Shown piece after piece: positions 24,386 through 31,831 of a DNA stretch of 36,195 bases (positions are counted from its first letter, which is position 1; each line of letters starts with the position of its first letter). The notes beneath the pieces are model-generated. The model had not been told where the DNA came from, did no database searches, and was given only the letters and a program-made list of their open reading frames with translations. Made by a program: the position numbers and the translations under genes. Origin of the DNA: Bacteroidales bacterium (lineage in GTDB: Bacteria > Bacteroidota > Bacteroidia > Bacteroidales > UBA932); NCBI GenBank assembly GCA_023227835.1, contig JALOCI010000028.1, forward strand, positions 1 through 36,195, read 5' to 3'.

Positions 24386-25870
24386 ATGAAAATTCTATGG
24401 TTAGATATAAATGCCTCTTATTCACACTCGTCACTGGCTTTGCCGGCTCTGCACTCTCAAACGGAAGCGTGTTCAAGAGAGCTATTTGACTGGTGTGTCG
24501 TATCCGGCACAATAAATAGAGAGCCATCTTCCTCTCTAAATGAAGTTATTAGTCACAAACCTGACGTTATCCTCTCAACGCTCTGGCTATTCAACCACAA
24601 TTACACAATCAGGCTTCTTTCAAGAATTTCCGCACTTTTACCAAACACCAAAATAATCCTGGGGGGTCCTGAGTTCCTTGGCAACAACGAATCCTTCCTG
24701 TACAGTAACAAATTTATTACGGCAGTGTTCAGAGGTGAGGGAGAAGCTCAGATTAACAATCTATTAAAAGCTTTATGCGGACAAAAAAAACTCACTGAAA
24801 TTGATGGTATATGCATGCTGGATAACACAAGCAGATATATTGACAACGGCTGTGCGGTTGTGTCATCATTCAACAAGCTTAGCCCTCCGGAAAACTCCGA
24901 GTTTTTCCGTTGGGACAAAGCTTTTATTCAGATTGAGACTTCAAGGGGATGTTTCAACAGATGCTCTTTTTGCGTGAGTGGAAATGGCAGAAAAATTGAG
25001 AAGGTCGATTACTCCAATTTAAGACAAAGACTTGACACTGCAAAGGCTAGGGGTATTAAGGAGATTCGCATTCTTGACAGAACATTCAATTCTGATTATA
25101 AGTATGCTATCGGTTTGCTGGACATCTTTTCCGAATATTATCCGGCAATAAAATTCCACCTTGAGATACACCCGGCTTTTATTAACAACCACCTAAAAAG
25201 AAGACTGGAAACACTTCCTGATGGATTGCTATTCCTGGAGGCCGGAATACAGAGCCTCAGGGAGGATGTTCTGGAAGGCTGCAATAGATCAGGATCCTGT
25301 GATAAAGCATTGGAAGGGCTTAAATATTTATGTTCATTAGGCAAATTCAAGGTACACGCAGATTTGATTATTGGACTGCCACATTATTATTACAAACAAC
25401 TGACAGAAGATATCGCCACTCTCGGTTTGCTTGGTGTTGATGAAATACAGGTAGAGAAGCTCAAACTGCTTCCCGGCACGAAGATGAGAAGAGATGCCGT
25501 TGATTTAAAGATTGTTTATGCCGATGACCCTCCATACGAAGTATTACAGACTTCCTGTATGAGTTATTCTGATATTTTCGATGCATCGGTTCTGTCTAAA
25601 ATTCTGGATAACTGGTATAATGATCCGGTATGGCACACTTCATTCCGCGAAGGGATTAAAAGACATTCAGACTTTATTGAAACCATCTTATTATTTTGCC
25701 AAAAGAATTTAGTATTAAACTCTCCTTTGTCAATTATAAAAAAAGGCACTTTTCTTAATGATTTCTGCAAAAAATATTATCCTGACATTTCGCCTTTCAT
25801 CAGTGAAGCCTGGGAAAAAGCGGGATTTTCCCCACATAAAGGGGCTGGAAAATTTGCCAGGGATACATAA
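24386..25870 (+). CDS. B12-binding-domain-type radical SAM protein (DUF4080-like C-terminus)
   Basis: A 494-residue radical SAM enzyme. The N-terminal about 170 residues form a cobalamin-binding-like Rossmann domain (ILWLDINASYSHSSLALP, then VILSTLWLFN, IILGGPEFLG), but the classic DxHxxG cobalamin motif is not evident. The 4Fe-4S motif is C189-x3-C193-x2-C196 in SRGCFNRCSFC. Further on are EAGIQSLREDVLEGCNR and DLIIGLPHYYYKQL, typical of this branch, and a C-terminal domain of about 150 residues resembling DUF4080. The reaction is unknown. Radical SAM enzymes split SAM to 5'-deoxyadenosine. It is divergent from the deaminase/PNP operon. Confidence 0.87.
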   Translation: MKILWLDINASYSHSSLALPALHSQTEACSRELFDWCVVSGTINREPSSSLNEVISHKPDVILSTLWLFNHNYTIRLLSRISALLPNTKIILGGPEFLGNNESFLYSNKFITAVFRGEGEAQINNLLKALCGQKKLTEIDGICMLDNTSRYIDNGCAVVSSFNKLSPPENSEFFRWDKAFIQIETSRGCFNRCSFCVSGNGRKIEKVDYSNLRQRLDTAKARGIKEIRILDRTFNSDYKYAIGLLDIFSEYYPAIKFHLEIHPAFINNHLKRRLETLPDGLLFLEAGIQSLREDVLEGCNRSGSCDKALEGLKYLCSLGKFKVHADLIIGLPHYYYKQLTEDIATLGLLGVDEIQVEKLKLLPGTKMRRDAVDLKIVYADDPPYEVLQTSCMSYSDIFDASVLSKILDNWYNDPVWHTSFREGIKRHSDFIETILLFCQKNLVLNSPLSIIKKGTFLNDFCKKYYPDISPFISEAWEKAGFSPHKGAGKFARDT

Positions 25871-25913
25871 TTTATAAACAGTTCGCATTATTTAATTTTT
25901 TATTACTTATTAT

Positions 25914-25921
25914 TACCTTTG
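25914..25921 (+). promoter_or_regulatory. -7 element of the acyl-CoA synthetase gene
   Basis: TACCTTTG matches TAnnTTTG. At exactly 19 bases upstream is TTTA (25891-25894), one base off the TTTG consensus. The ATG at 25940 follows 18 bases later. Confidence 0.6.
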
Positions 25922-25939
25922 CCTCAAATTATTTAACAT

Positions 25940-27994
25940 ATGATAACAAAAGAACTCATTTCTCCTAAAAGCATTGTTGTAGTAGGCGGATCCGAAGAGA
26001 CCCAAAAACCAGGAGGTGCTGTCCTGAGAAACATAAAAGAGTCCAATTTTAAAGGAAAACTTTTTGTAGTAAACCCTAAATCTGAATCGGTTCAAGGAAT
26101 AAAATGCCATAAAAGTGTTGAGGAACTTCCTCAGATAGATCTTGCCATAATAGCCATTCCGGCCAAACTATGTCCGGACAGCGTAGAGATACTTTGCAGC
26201 AAAAAAATGTGCAAGGCCGTCATAATTCTCTCGGCAGGATTCCATGAAGACGGGCCGGAGGGTACGGTTTATGAAGAAAAGATAGTAGAGATAGTAAACA
26301 GAACCGGTGCCACATTGATAGGTCCAAATTGCATCGGTGTTATGACACCAAATTATACAGGAGTATTTACAAAGCCCACTCCAACTCTTAGCGAAACTGG
26401 CGTGGATCTGATATCAGGCTCGGGAGCCACCGTGGTTTTTATTTTAGAAACCGCTATTCAGCTTGGCTTGAGAGTTTCTTCCATATTTTCTGTCGGGAAC
26501 AGTGCCCAGACAGGTATAGAAGAGGTTCTTGCCCATATGGATGAAACGTATATACCCGGGAAAAGCGCTCCTGTTAAACTTTTATACATTGAGAGCATAA
26601 ACAATCCGGACATACTTCTTAAACATGCAGTTTCACTTATAAGCAAAGGTGCAAGGATTGCCGCCATAAAAGCTGGCACAAGTGATGCAGGCAGCAGGGC
26701 AGCATCGTCTCATACTGGAGCTATGGCATCTCCCGATTCTGCTGTATCTGCTCTTTTTAACAAAGCCGGCATCGTAAGATGTTACAGCCGGACAGAGCTT
26801 GTAACAGTAGGAGCCGTAATGATGAATAAAATACCAAAAGGAAAAAAGGTTGCCATAATAACACACGCAGGTGGCCCGGCCGTCATGTTGACAGACACAC
26901 TCTCCGACAATGGTCTGAATGTTCCTCGCATATCCGGTGAAAAAGCAGATGTTTTACTCAAAGAACTTTATAAAGGTTCATCCGTATCAAACCCTCTGGA
27001 TTTTCTTGCCACAGGCACTGCGTTACAGCTGGAAAAGATAATAGATGCCTGTGAAAATGATTTTGACATCGACTCGATGGCAGTAATATTCGGAAATCCG
27101 GGGCTTACAAATGTATATGACGTCTATGAGACACTTTTCAAAAAAATTGAAAAGTGCAAAAAACCGATTTTTCCGGTTTTACCTTCAATTGTTAACGCCA
27201 AAGATGAAATTGAAAAGTTTAAAGAGCTCGGAGGAATATGTTTTCCTGACGAAGTTCAATTCGGAAAAGCCTTCGGGAAGGTTATGGGACAGCATGGCTC
27301 ATTATACAGCACACAACTACCTCCCGTGGATAAGAAAATGATCCGAAATGTTATTGACAAGGCTCAGAATGGATATCTCTCTCCGGCCCAGGTTCAGGTA
27401 CTTCTTGATGCTGCCGGAATAAGCCGGGCAAAAGAAGCAGTTGTGGATAAAATTGACTCTCTCAAGAAAGCAGCGCTTGAGATAGGATTTCCTTTAGTAA
27501 TGAAAGTTGTCGGTCCAGTTCACAAGACAGATGTAGGTGGAGTCGTTCTCAACATCACAGAGGAGGAGACGATGATTGTTGAATTTAACAGAATGATGAA
27601 TATTCCTGATACATCAGCCATATTGCTTCAACCTATGCTTACAGGAACACAGATATTCATAGGTGCGAAAAGAGAGGATAAATTTGGGCATTTGATTATG
27701 TGCGGTCTCGGTGGAATTTTTATAGAAGTGCTGAATGATGTGAGAAGCGCCCTTTCCCCTGTTTCAAAAATTGAGGCAGAAGAGATGATTAAAGGACTAA
27801 GAGGATACAAAATGATAAAAGGAACTCGAGGTATAGAAGGTGTTAATGAAGTTGTATTCAACGAGACAATTCGAAGAGTTTCTGCTCTTTGTAACGCTGC
27901 TCCTGAAATTTACGAAATGGATTTAAACCCTCTTTTGGGTAATTCAAAACAAGTCATTGCAGTAGACGCAAGAATCAGGATAGAAAAGCGATAA
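25940..27994 (+). CDS. ADP-forming acyl-CoA/acetyl-CoA synthetase, fused alpha-beta
   Basis: A 684-residue NDP-forming acyl-CoA synthetase, which converts acyl-CoA + ADP + phosphate to acid + CoA + ATP. The alpha part (about 1-455) has a CoA-binding domain (VVVGGSEETQKPGGAVLRNI, GPNCIGVMTP) and succinyl-CoA-synthetase-like domains; the phosphohistidine is H258 in ASSHTGAMAS. The beta part (about 465-684) is an ATP-grasp domain with FPLVMKVVGPVHKTDVGGV, LLQPMLTG, GLGGIFIEVLNDV and EMDLNPLL. In archaea the two parts are often separate genes; here they are fused. It stands just before the 2-oxoacid oxidoreductase genes, a logical producer of its substrate. Confidence 0.94.
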   Translation: MITKELISPKSIVVVGGSEETQKPGGAVLRNIKESNFKGKLFVVNPKSESVQGIKCHKSVEELPQIDLAIIAIPAKLCPDSVEILCSKKMCKAVIILSAGFHEDGPEGTVYEEKIVEIVNRTGATLIGPNCIGVMTPNYTGVFTKPTPTLSETGVDLISGSGATVVFILETAIQLGLRVSSIFSVGNSAQTGIEEVLAHMDETYIPGKSAPVKLLYIESINNPDILLKHAVSLISKGARIAAIKAGTSDAGSRAASSHTGAMASPDSAVSALFNKAGIVRCYSRTELVTVGAVMMNKIPKGKKVAIITHAGGPAVMLTDTLSDNGLNVPRISGEKADVLLKELYKGSSVSNPLDFLATGTALQLEKIIDACENDFDIDSMAVIFGNPGLTNVYDVYETLFKKIEKCKKPIFPVLPSIVNAKDEIEKFKELGGICFPDEVQFGKAFGKVMGQHGSLYSTQLPPVDKKMIRNVIDKAQNGYLSPAQVQVLLDAAGISRAKEAVVDKIDSLKKAALEIGFPLVMKVVGPVHKTDVGGVVLNITEEETMIVEFNRMMNIPDTSAILLQPMLTGTQIFIGAKREDKFGHLIMCGLGGIFIEVLNDVRSALSPVSKIEAEEMIKGLRGYKMIKGTRGIEGVNEVVFNETIRRVSALCNAAPEIYEMDLNPLLGNSKQVIAVDARIRIEKR

Positions 27995-28004
27995 TTTGAC
28001 ATCA

Positions 28005-28154
28005 ATGAAGAGTATCTGGTTAAAATTTCGCACATTGGACTCAAAAGTCCAGGGTGCAATTATTCTTATTGCAATTCTAATAATAGGAATTATCATTAGA
28101 TGGAATTTCATAATTGAAAGTATAATAAGAAGTTTTAAGTTTTTTTCTACATAA
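28005..28154 (+). CDS. 49-residue single-span membrane peptide, unknown
   Basis: A short open frame starting at ATG 28005, 10 bases after the synthetase stop, and ending at TAA 28152-28154. The product begins MKSIWLKFRTLDSKVQ, then has a clear hydrophobic span of about 15 residues (GAIILIAILIIGIII, 17-31), then a Lys/Arg-containing amphipathic tail (RWNFIIESIIRSFKFF). The positive N-terminus suggests an inner-membrane peptide. I do not recognise a family. It fills an otherwise empty gap and would be co-transcribed with the synthetase. The AT-rich region could produce such a frame by chance, so confidence is moderate. Confidence 0.5.
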   Translation: MKSIWLKFRTLDSKVQGAIILIAILIIGIIIRWNFIIESIIRSFKFFST

Positions 28155-28178
28155 TTGTTATTAAAAAATGACAATTTA

Positions 28179-28209
28179 TTGCGATTTAAAGCAAAAAGAT
28201 GTAGTTTTG
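28179..28209 (+). promoter_or_regulatory. promoter of the 2-oxoacid:ferredoxin oxidoreductase operon
   Basis: TTG at 28179-28181, 20 bases, then TAGTTTTG at 28202-28209 (fits TAnnTTTG). The ATG at 28238 follows after 28 bases of A-rich leader, typical of efficient Bacteroidetes translation starts. Confidence 0.65.
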
Positions 28210-28237
28210 TAAAAACAAATTTAAAAACAATAACAAT

Positions 28238-28459
28238 ATGGCATTAAGAGGAGCTATTGTGGTAGACAACGAAAAATGCAAAGGATGTGGAGTATGCCTT
28301 GCAAACTGTCCCACAGATACTATTGCCTTGGCTAAAGAGGTTAACAGCAAAGGATATAACTTTGCATTCATGGCTTCACCGGAATCCTGTACTGGTTGTA
28401 CTAATTGTGCTACAGTTTGTCCTGACAGCTGTATAACAGTTTACAGGGTTAAAATTTAA
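28238..28459 (+). CDS. 2-oxoacid:ferredoxin oxidoreductase, ferredoxin-type (delta) subunit
   Basis: A 73-residue 2x[4Fe-4S] ferredoxin-like subunit with CKGCGVCLANCP (about 13-24) and CTGCTNCATVCP (about 52-63). In four-subunit 2-oxoacid:ferredoxin oxidoreductases this delta subunit relays electrons from the TPP centre to external ferredoxin. Its TAA overlaps the ATG of the alpha subunit gene by one base (TAATG), so the two are translationally coupled. The order is delta, alpha, beta, gamma. Confidence 0.93.
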   Translation: MALRGAIVVDNEKCKGCGVCLANCPTDTIALAKEVNSKGYNFAFMASPESCTGCTNCATVCPDSCITVYRVKI

Positions 28460-29559
28460 TGAAGATAAAAAGAACTGATATGGCAGAGAAGATTTTAATG
28501 AAAGGAAACGAAGCAATAGCGCACGCAGCAATTCGTTGCGGATGTGATGGTTACTTCGGATATCCTATCACGCCTCAATCTGAGGTTATGGAGACTCTTA
28601 TGGAAGAAAAACCATGGGAAACCACCGGAATGGTTGTTCTACAAGCAGAAAGTGAAACCTCTTCAATTAATATGCTTTATGGAGGAGCTTGTTGTGCAAA
28701 AAAAGTAATGACATCATCAAGCAGCCCCGGTATAAGCCTGATGTGTGAAGGAATAAGCTATCTTGCCGGAGCCGAACTACCATGTCTCGTAGTGAACGTT
28801 GTTCGTGGCGGTCCCGGACTTGGCACTATCCAACCCGGACAGGGGGACTATTTCCAGGCTGTAAAAGGCGGTGGTCATGGTGATTATAAGACAATTGTGC
28901 TTGCGCCATCTTCAGCTCAGGAGATGTACGATTTTGTAGACCTCTCTTTCGAACTTGCATTTAAATACAGGACCCCGGCGATGATACTTGCTGATGGAAT
29001 TGTAGGCCAAATGATGGAGACTGTTGAACTCAGACCAATAAAACCAAGAATATCCAATGAGGAGATTATTGCAAAATACCCTTGGGCAACAACCGGCAAG
29101 CCTCAAAACCGCAAACAGAATGTTATAACATCACTTGCTATGGATGCCGCGGTTCACGAAAAACTTAATCAGAACCTCCAGGAAAAATATAAAATAATGG
29201 AGAGAGATGAGGTTCGTTTTGAGACAGTCAACTGTGAAGATGCCGAGCATCTCATTATTGCATACGGTTGCATGGCAAGAATATGTGAAAGTACCGTCGA
29301 ACAAGCCAGAAAAGAAGGTATTAAAGTAGGTCTGCTAAGGCCGATAACACTTTTCCCCTTCCCGACAAATGAGATAAAGAGGCTGGTTCCACAATTGAAA
29401 ACCATTATGTCAGTTGAGCTAAGCGCCGGGCAGATGGTTGAAGATATCAGACTTGCCGTAAATGGTAAAGTTCCGGTTAATTTCTTCGGAAGATTAGGAG
29501 GTATTGTTCCTTCTCCAGAAGAGGTGCTGGATGCCTTTAAACAATCTATTTCGAAATAA
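28459..29559 (+). CDS. 2-oxoacid:ferredoxin oxidoreductase subunit alpha (VorB/KorA-type)
   Basis: The alpha (pyrimidine-binding) subunit, 366 residues, or 359 if the second ATG at 28480 (MAEKILMKGNEAIAHAA) is used; the latter fits family starts better, while the first ATG overlaps the delta stop. Motifs: CGCDGYFGYPITPQSEVMETL, ASEME-like LQAESETSSINMLYGGA, SSPGISLMCEGISYLAGAELP and RGGPGLGTIQPGQGDYFQ. The enzyme decarboxylates 2-oxoacids oxidatively to acyl-CoA and reduces ferredoxin. The wording is close to 3-methyl-2-oxobutanoate (Vor) and 2-oxoglutarate (Kor) enzymes; I cannot separate these two. Confidence 0.92.
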   Translation: MKIKRTDMAEKILMKGNEAIAHAAIRCGCDGYFGYPITPQSEVMETLMEEKPWETTGMVVLQAESETSSINMLYGGACCAKKVMTSSSSPGISLMCEGISYLAGAELPCLVVNVVRGGPGLGTIQPGQGDYFQAVKGGGHGDYKTIVLAPSSAQEMYDFVDLSFELAFKYRTPAMILADGIVGQMMETVELRPIKPRISNEEIIAKYPWATTGKPQNRKQNVITSLAMDAAVHEKLNQNLQEKYKIMERDEVRFETVNCEDAEHLIIAYGCMARICESTVEQARKEGIKVGLLRPITLFPFPTNEIKRLVPQLKTIMSVELSAGQMVEDIRLAVNGKVPVNFFGRLGGIVPSPEEVLDAFKQSISK

Positions 29560-29573
29560 AAATACAGAATATC

Positions 29574-30335
29574 ATGGATATTAAAGATATAATCAAACCG
29601 GAAAACAGAGTATACGGCAAAACACCTCTGCTTACCGACAATGTGATGCACTACTGCCCTGGCTGTTCACACGGAACAGTTCATAAGCTTATAGCAGAAG
29701 TAATAGACGAGATGGGCATCCAGGAACAAACCATAGGTGTTTCACCTGTCGGATGCTCTGTATTTGCCTATAATTACCTTGATATCGACTGGCAGCAGGC
29801 TGCTCACGGACGTGCACCCGCATTAGCTACTGCAACAAAAAGGCTACACCCTGAAAAATATGTATTTACATATCAGGGAGACGGAGACCTTGCATCTATA
29901 GGTACAGCAGAAATTATGCATGCATGTAACAGAGGAGAAAATATTGTTGTTATTTTTATAAATAACGCAATCTATGGCATGACAGGAGGACAGATGGCAC
30001 CAACAACCCTTATTGGAATGAAAACAGCCACAACTCCTTATGGCAGGGACCCGAAACTACATGGAAATCCATTGAAAATCACAGAATTAATCGCACAGCT
30101 TGACGGCACTTGCTTTGTTACCAGACAATCCGTACATAATCCTGGTAATGTAAGAAAAGCGAAAAAAGCAATACGCAAGGCATTTGAAAACTCTATGATG
30201 GATAAGGGAACATCATTTGTAGAAATTGTCGGCACTTGCAACTCCGGATGGAAGCTTTCACCAGTTCAGTCAAATGAATGGATGGTAGAAAATATGTTCC
30301 CAAAATACCCATTAGGAGATATAAAGGATATTTAA
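29574..30335 (+). CDS. 2-oxoacid:ferredoxin oxidoreductase subunit beta (TPP-binding)
   Basis: The thiamine-diphosphate-binding beta subunit, 253 residues. It has MHYCPGCSHGTVHKLIAE near the N-terminus, GVSPVGCSVFAYNYLDID, HGRAPALATATKRLHP, and the TPP/Mg2+ motif GDGDLASIGTAE ... FINNAIYGMTGGQMAPTT. It forms the catalytic core with the alpha subunit. It follows alpha by 14 bases. The substrate could be branched-chain 2-oxoacids, 2-oxoglutarate or similar. Confidence 0.94.
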   Translation: MDIKDIIKPENRVYGKTPLLTDNVMHYCPGCSHGTVHKLIAEVIDEMGIQEQTIGVSPVGCSVFAYNYLDIDWQQAAHGRAPALATATKRLHPEKYVFTYQGDGDLASIGTAEIMHACNRGENIVVIFINNAIYGMTGGQMAPTTLIGMKTATTPYGRDPKLHGNPLKITELIAQLDGTCFVTRQSVHNPGNVRKAKKAIRKAFENSMMDKGTSFVEIVGTCNSGWKLSPVQSNEWMVENMFPKYPLGDIKDI

Positions 30336-30346
30336 TAAGGAGAAAT

Positions 30347-30889
30347 ATGAAAGAAGAGATAATAATAGCAGGTTTTGGTGGACAAGGAGTCCTGTCGATG
30401 GGCAAAATTCTAGCATATTCCGGCATCATGCAAGGTCAGCAGGTAACATGGATGCCCTCATATGGCCCTGAAATGAGAGGAGGCACAGCTAATGTAACAG
30501 TTATATTGAGCGATTCAAAAATCAGTTCGCCGTTACTGAGCAGGTTCGACACTGCAATCATACTGAACCAGCAATCTATGGATAAATTTGAAAACAGCAT
30601 CAAACCGGGAGGACTGATGATTTATGATCCAAATGGTATTACACGTAAGCCGGTTCGTAAAGACATAAAAATATACTCAATCGATGCCGTAGAACTTTCA
30701 AACGAACTGGGTAATTCTAAAGCTTACAATATGGTTGTTCTTGGAGCTTTTCTTAGTAAAAAGCCAATAGTCAGCATGGAAAATGTAATTAAAGGCCTTA
30801 AAAAATCAATTCCTGAAAGACACCACCATCTTATTCCGATGAATGAGCAGGCTATAAAGGTCGGCATGGAAAAAATCGAGGAAAAATAG
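30347..30889 (+). CDS. 2-oxoacid:ferredoxin oxidoreductase subunit gamma
   Basis: The gamma subunit, 180 residues from the ATG at 30347. An open frame reaches back to 30278 inside the beta gene, but the family start is MKEEIIIAGFGGQGVLSMGK, and a GGAGA-like purine run (ataaggagaaat) just before 30347 supports this start. Motifs: AGFGGQGVLSMGKILAYSG, WMPSYGPEMRGGTANVTV and AYNMVVLGAFLSKKP. It completes the four-subunit oxidoreductase. A terminator follows 27 bases after the stop. Confidence 0.94.
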   Translation: MKEEIIIAGFGGQGVLSMGKILAYSGIMQGQQVTWMPSYGPEMRGGTANVTVILSDSKISSPLLSRFDTAIILNQQSMDKFENSIKPGGLMIYDPNGITRKPVRKDIKIYSIDAVELSNELGNSKAYNMVVLGAFLSKKPIVSMENVIKGLKKSIPERHHHLIPMNEQAIKVGMEKIEEK

Positions 30890-30916
30890 GGCTCTCAACC
30901 CTTGATATATTATAAG

Positions 30917-30960
30917 AATAGCTTCCAGATTAACATTTGGAAGCTATTTTGTTATTTTTT
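30917..30960 (+). terminator. intrinsic terminator of the 2-oxoacid oxidoreductase operon
   Basis: A perfect 11-base stem, AATAGCTTCCA (30917-30927) with TGGAAGCTATT (30938-30948), a 10-base loop, then a T-rich tract. The end of the stem and the T-tract contain the -33 TTTG of the next promoter. Confidence 0.9.
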
Positions 30961-30978
30961 TTTTATTTACTATCTTTG
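30948..30978 (+). promoter_or_regulatory. promoter of the coiled-coil/zapA genes
   Basis: TTTG (30948-30951), exactly 19 bases, then TATCTTTG (30971-30978): a full match to TTTG-N19-TAnnTTTG. Transcription would start close to 30985, which argues for the ATG at 30999 rather than the one at 30984. Confidence 0.82.
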
Positions 30979-30998
30979 TTCCAATGCATAGCAGTTGT

Positions 30999-31292
30999 AT
31001 GAATGTGGATTATCATATAGTAATAAATAGCCTGAAAGGAAAGATTGAGTTACTGATCTCCAGATATGAGCAGGTAGTAGCTGAAAATCAAAGATTATCT
31101 GCCGAACTCGACAGCTGTAAAAGTGCATTGGAAGAAAGTACTAACAATGTAAAAGAATTAGAAGAAAAAGTAAATAAGCTACAGTTGGGTGAAGCTTTTA
31201 AAGCATCATCTCAGGATGTGAAAGAGGCAAAACAGAAAATTAACAGGATTGTTAAAGAGATTGATAAATGTATAGCTCTTTTAAATGATTAG
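30999..31292 (+). CDS. small coiled-coil protein upstream of zapA (possibly ZapB-like)
   Basis: A 97-residue protein from the ATG at 30999 (MNVDYHIVINSLKGKIELL); an ATG at 30984 would add five residues but nearly coincides with the predicted transcription start. Residues about 15-70 are heptad-like and rich in Leu, Glu and Lys (ELLISRYEQVVAENQRLSAE, SALEESTNNVKELEEKVNKL), so a long coiled coil is expected. The C-terminal part is a Lys-rich helix. It lies 9 bases before zapA. The context suggests a division role similar to ZapB, which is also a short coiled coil that binds ZapA, but there is no direct sequence proof. Confidence 0.75.
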   Translation: MNVDYHIVINSLKGKIELLISRYEQVVAENQRLSAELDSCKSALEESTNNVKELEEKVNKLQLGEAFKASSQDVKEAKQKINRIVKEIDKCIALLND

Positions 31293-31301
31293 GCCGCTAT
31301 T

Positions 31302-31595
31302 ATGGAACAGCAATCAATAAGAATAAGCATAGCTGACAGATACTACCCGCTGAAGGTAGCTGTTAATGATGAGGAGAAAATACGTGCTGCTGCCAAGATC
31401 ATTAATGAAAAAGTTGATTTATACAAAAGTAAGTATGTTAGCCGTGATAATCAGGATGCCCTTTCCATGGCACTTCTCCAGTTCGTTATACGTCTGATTG
31501 AGGCAGAACAGAGGGAGGAGAGCAACCGGATATTAGAGGAACTTCAAAACCTTGACACACTTCTGGATGAGTACATTAAAGTTAACATTACCTGA
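31302..31595 (+). CDS. zapA: cell division protein ZapA
   Basis: A 97-residue ZapA-family protein. The N-terminal globular part has SIRISIADRYYPLKVAVNDEE and AAAKIINEKVDLYKSKY; the C-terminal half is a long helix (DALSMALLQFVIRLIEAEQR and on) that forms the coiled-coil tetramer. ZapA bundles FtsZ filaments at the division site. It follows the small coiled-coil gene and precedes the structured RNA candidate and rny. Confidence 0.92.
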   Translation: MEQQSIRISIADRYYPLKVAVNDEEKIRAAAKIINEKVDLYKSKYVSRDNQDALSMALLQFVIRLIEAEQREESNRILEELQNLDTLLDEYIKVNIT

Positions 31596-31637
31596 CCAGG
31601 CAATTAAGTTTAGCCGTTGGTTTAGCTCTTTGCCAAA

Positions 31638-31803
31638 ATCAACACTAAAAACATACCGAGCAATACTCGACAGTCAAAAACAGGCCTAGGTTACCTTTCG
31701 GGGGATTCCGTTTACGGGACGTTGGAAGTTTGCGACACAAGTCGGAGCTCAAATCTTATTTATTAAGGTTTTTGTTAAACAGCTTTACCGGCGGCTTTTT
31801 TAA
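31638..31803 (+). ncRNA. candidate 6S RNA (ssrS-like)
   Basis: The 236-base gap between zapA and rny folds like 6S RNA. The closing stem is AAC (31641-31643) and AAAAAC (31647-31652) with GTTTTT (31768-31773) and GTT (31774-31776). Just inside the 3' strand is a small hairpin, CTTA (31755-31758) with TAAG (31764-31767), where 6S RNAs often have one beside the central bubble. The upper arm has GAGC (31658-31661) with GCTC (31747-31750) and CGAC (31668-31671) with GTCG (31741-31744). A TTTG at 31629-31632 could be the end of a degenerate -7 box, and a short hairpin plus six T at 31796-31801 could end the RNA. 6S RNA beside zapA is known in gamma-proteobacteria. Hand folding only. Confidence 0.6.
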
Positions 31804-31831
31804 TGTACAATACAAACTATATATATACAAA

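Noticed and set aside
30278..30346. Upstream start for the gamma subunit inside the beta gene
   Set aside because: The extension is out-of-frame beta sequence. The start at 30347 has a purine-rich ribosome-binding site and the family N-terminus.
31730..31831. N-terminal extension of RNase Y by 34 codons
   Set aside because: The extension lacks family resemblance, precedes the membrane anchor and covers the structured RNA candidate. The ATG at 31832 gives the normal RNase Y length.
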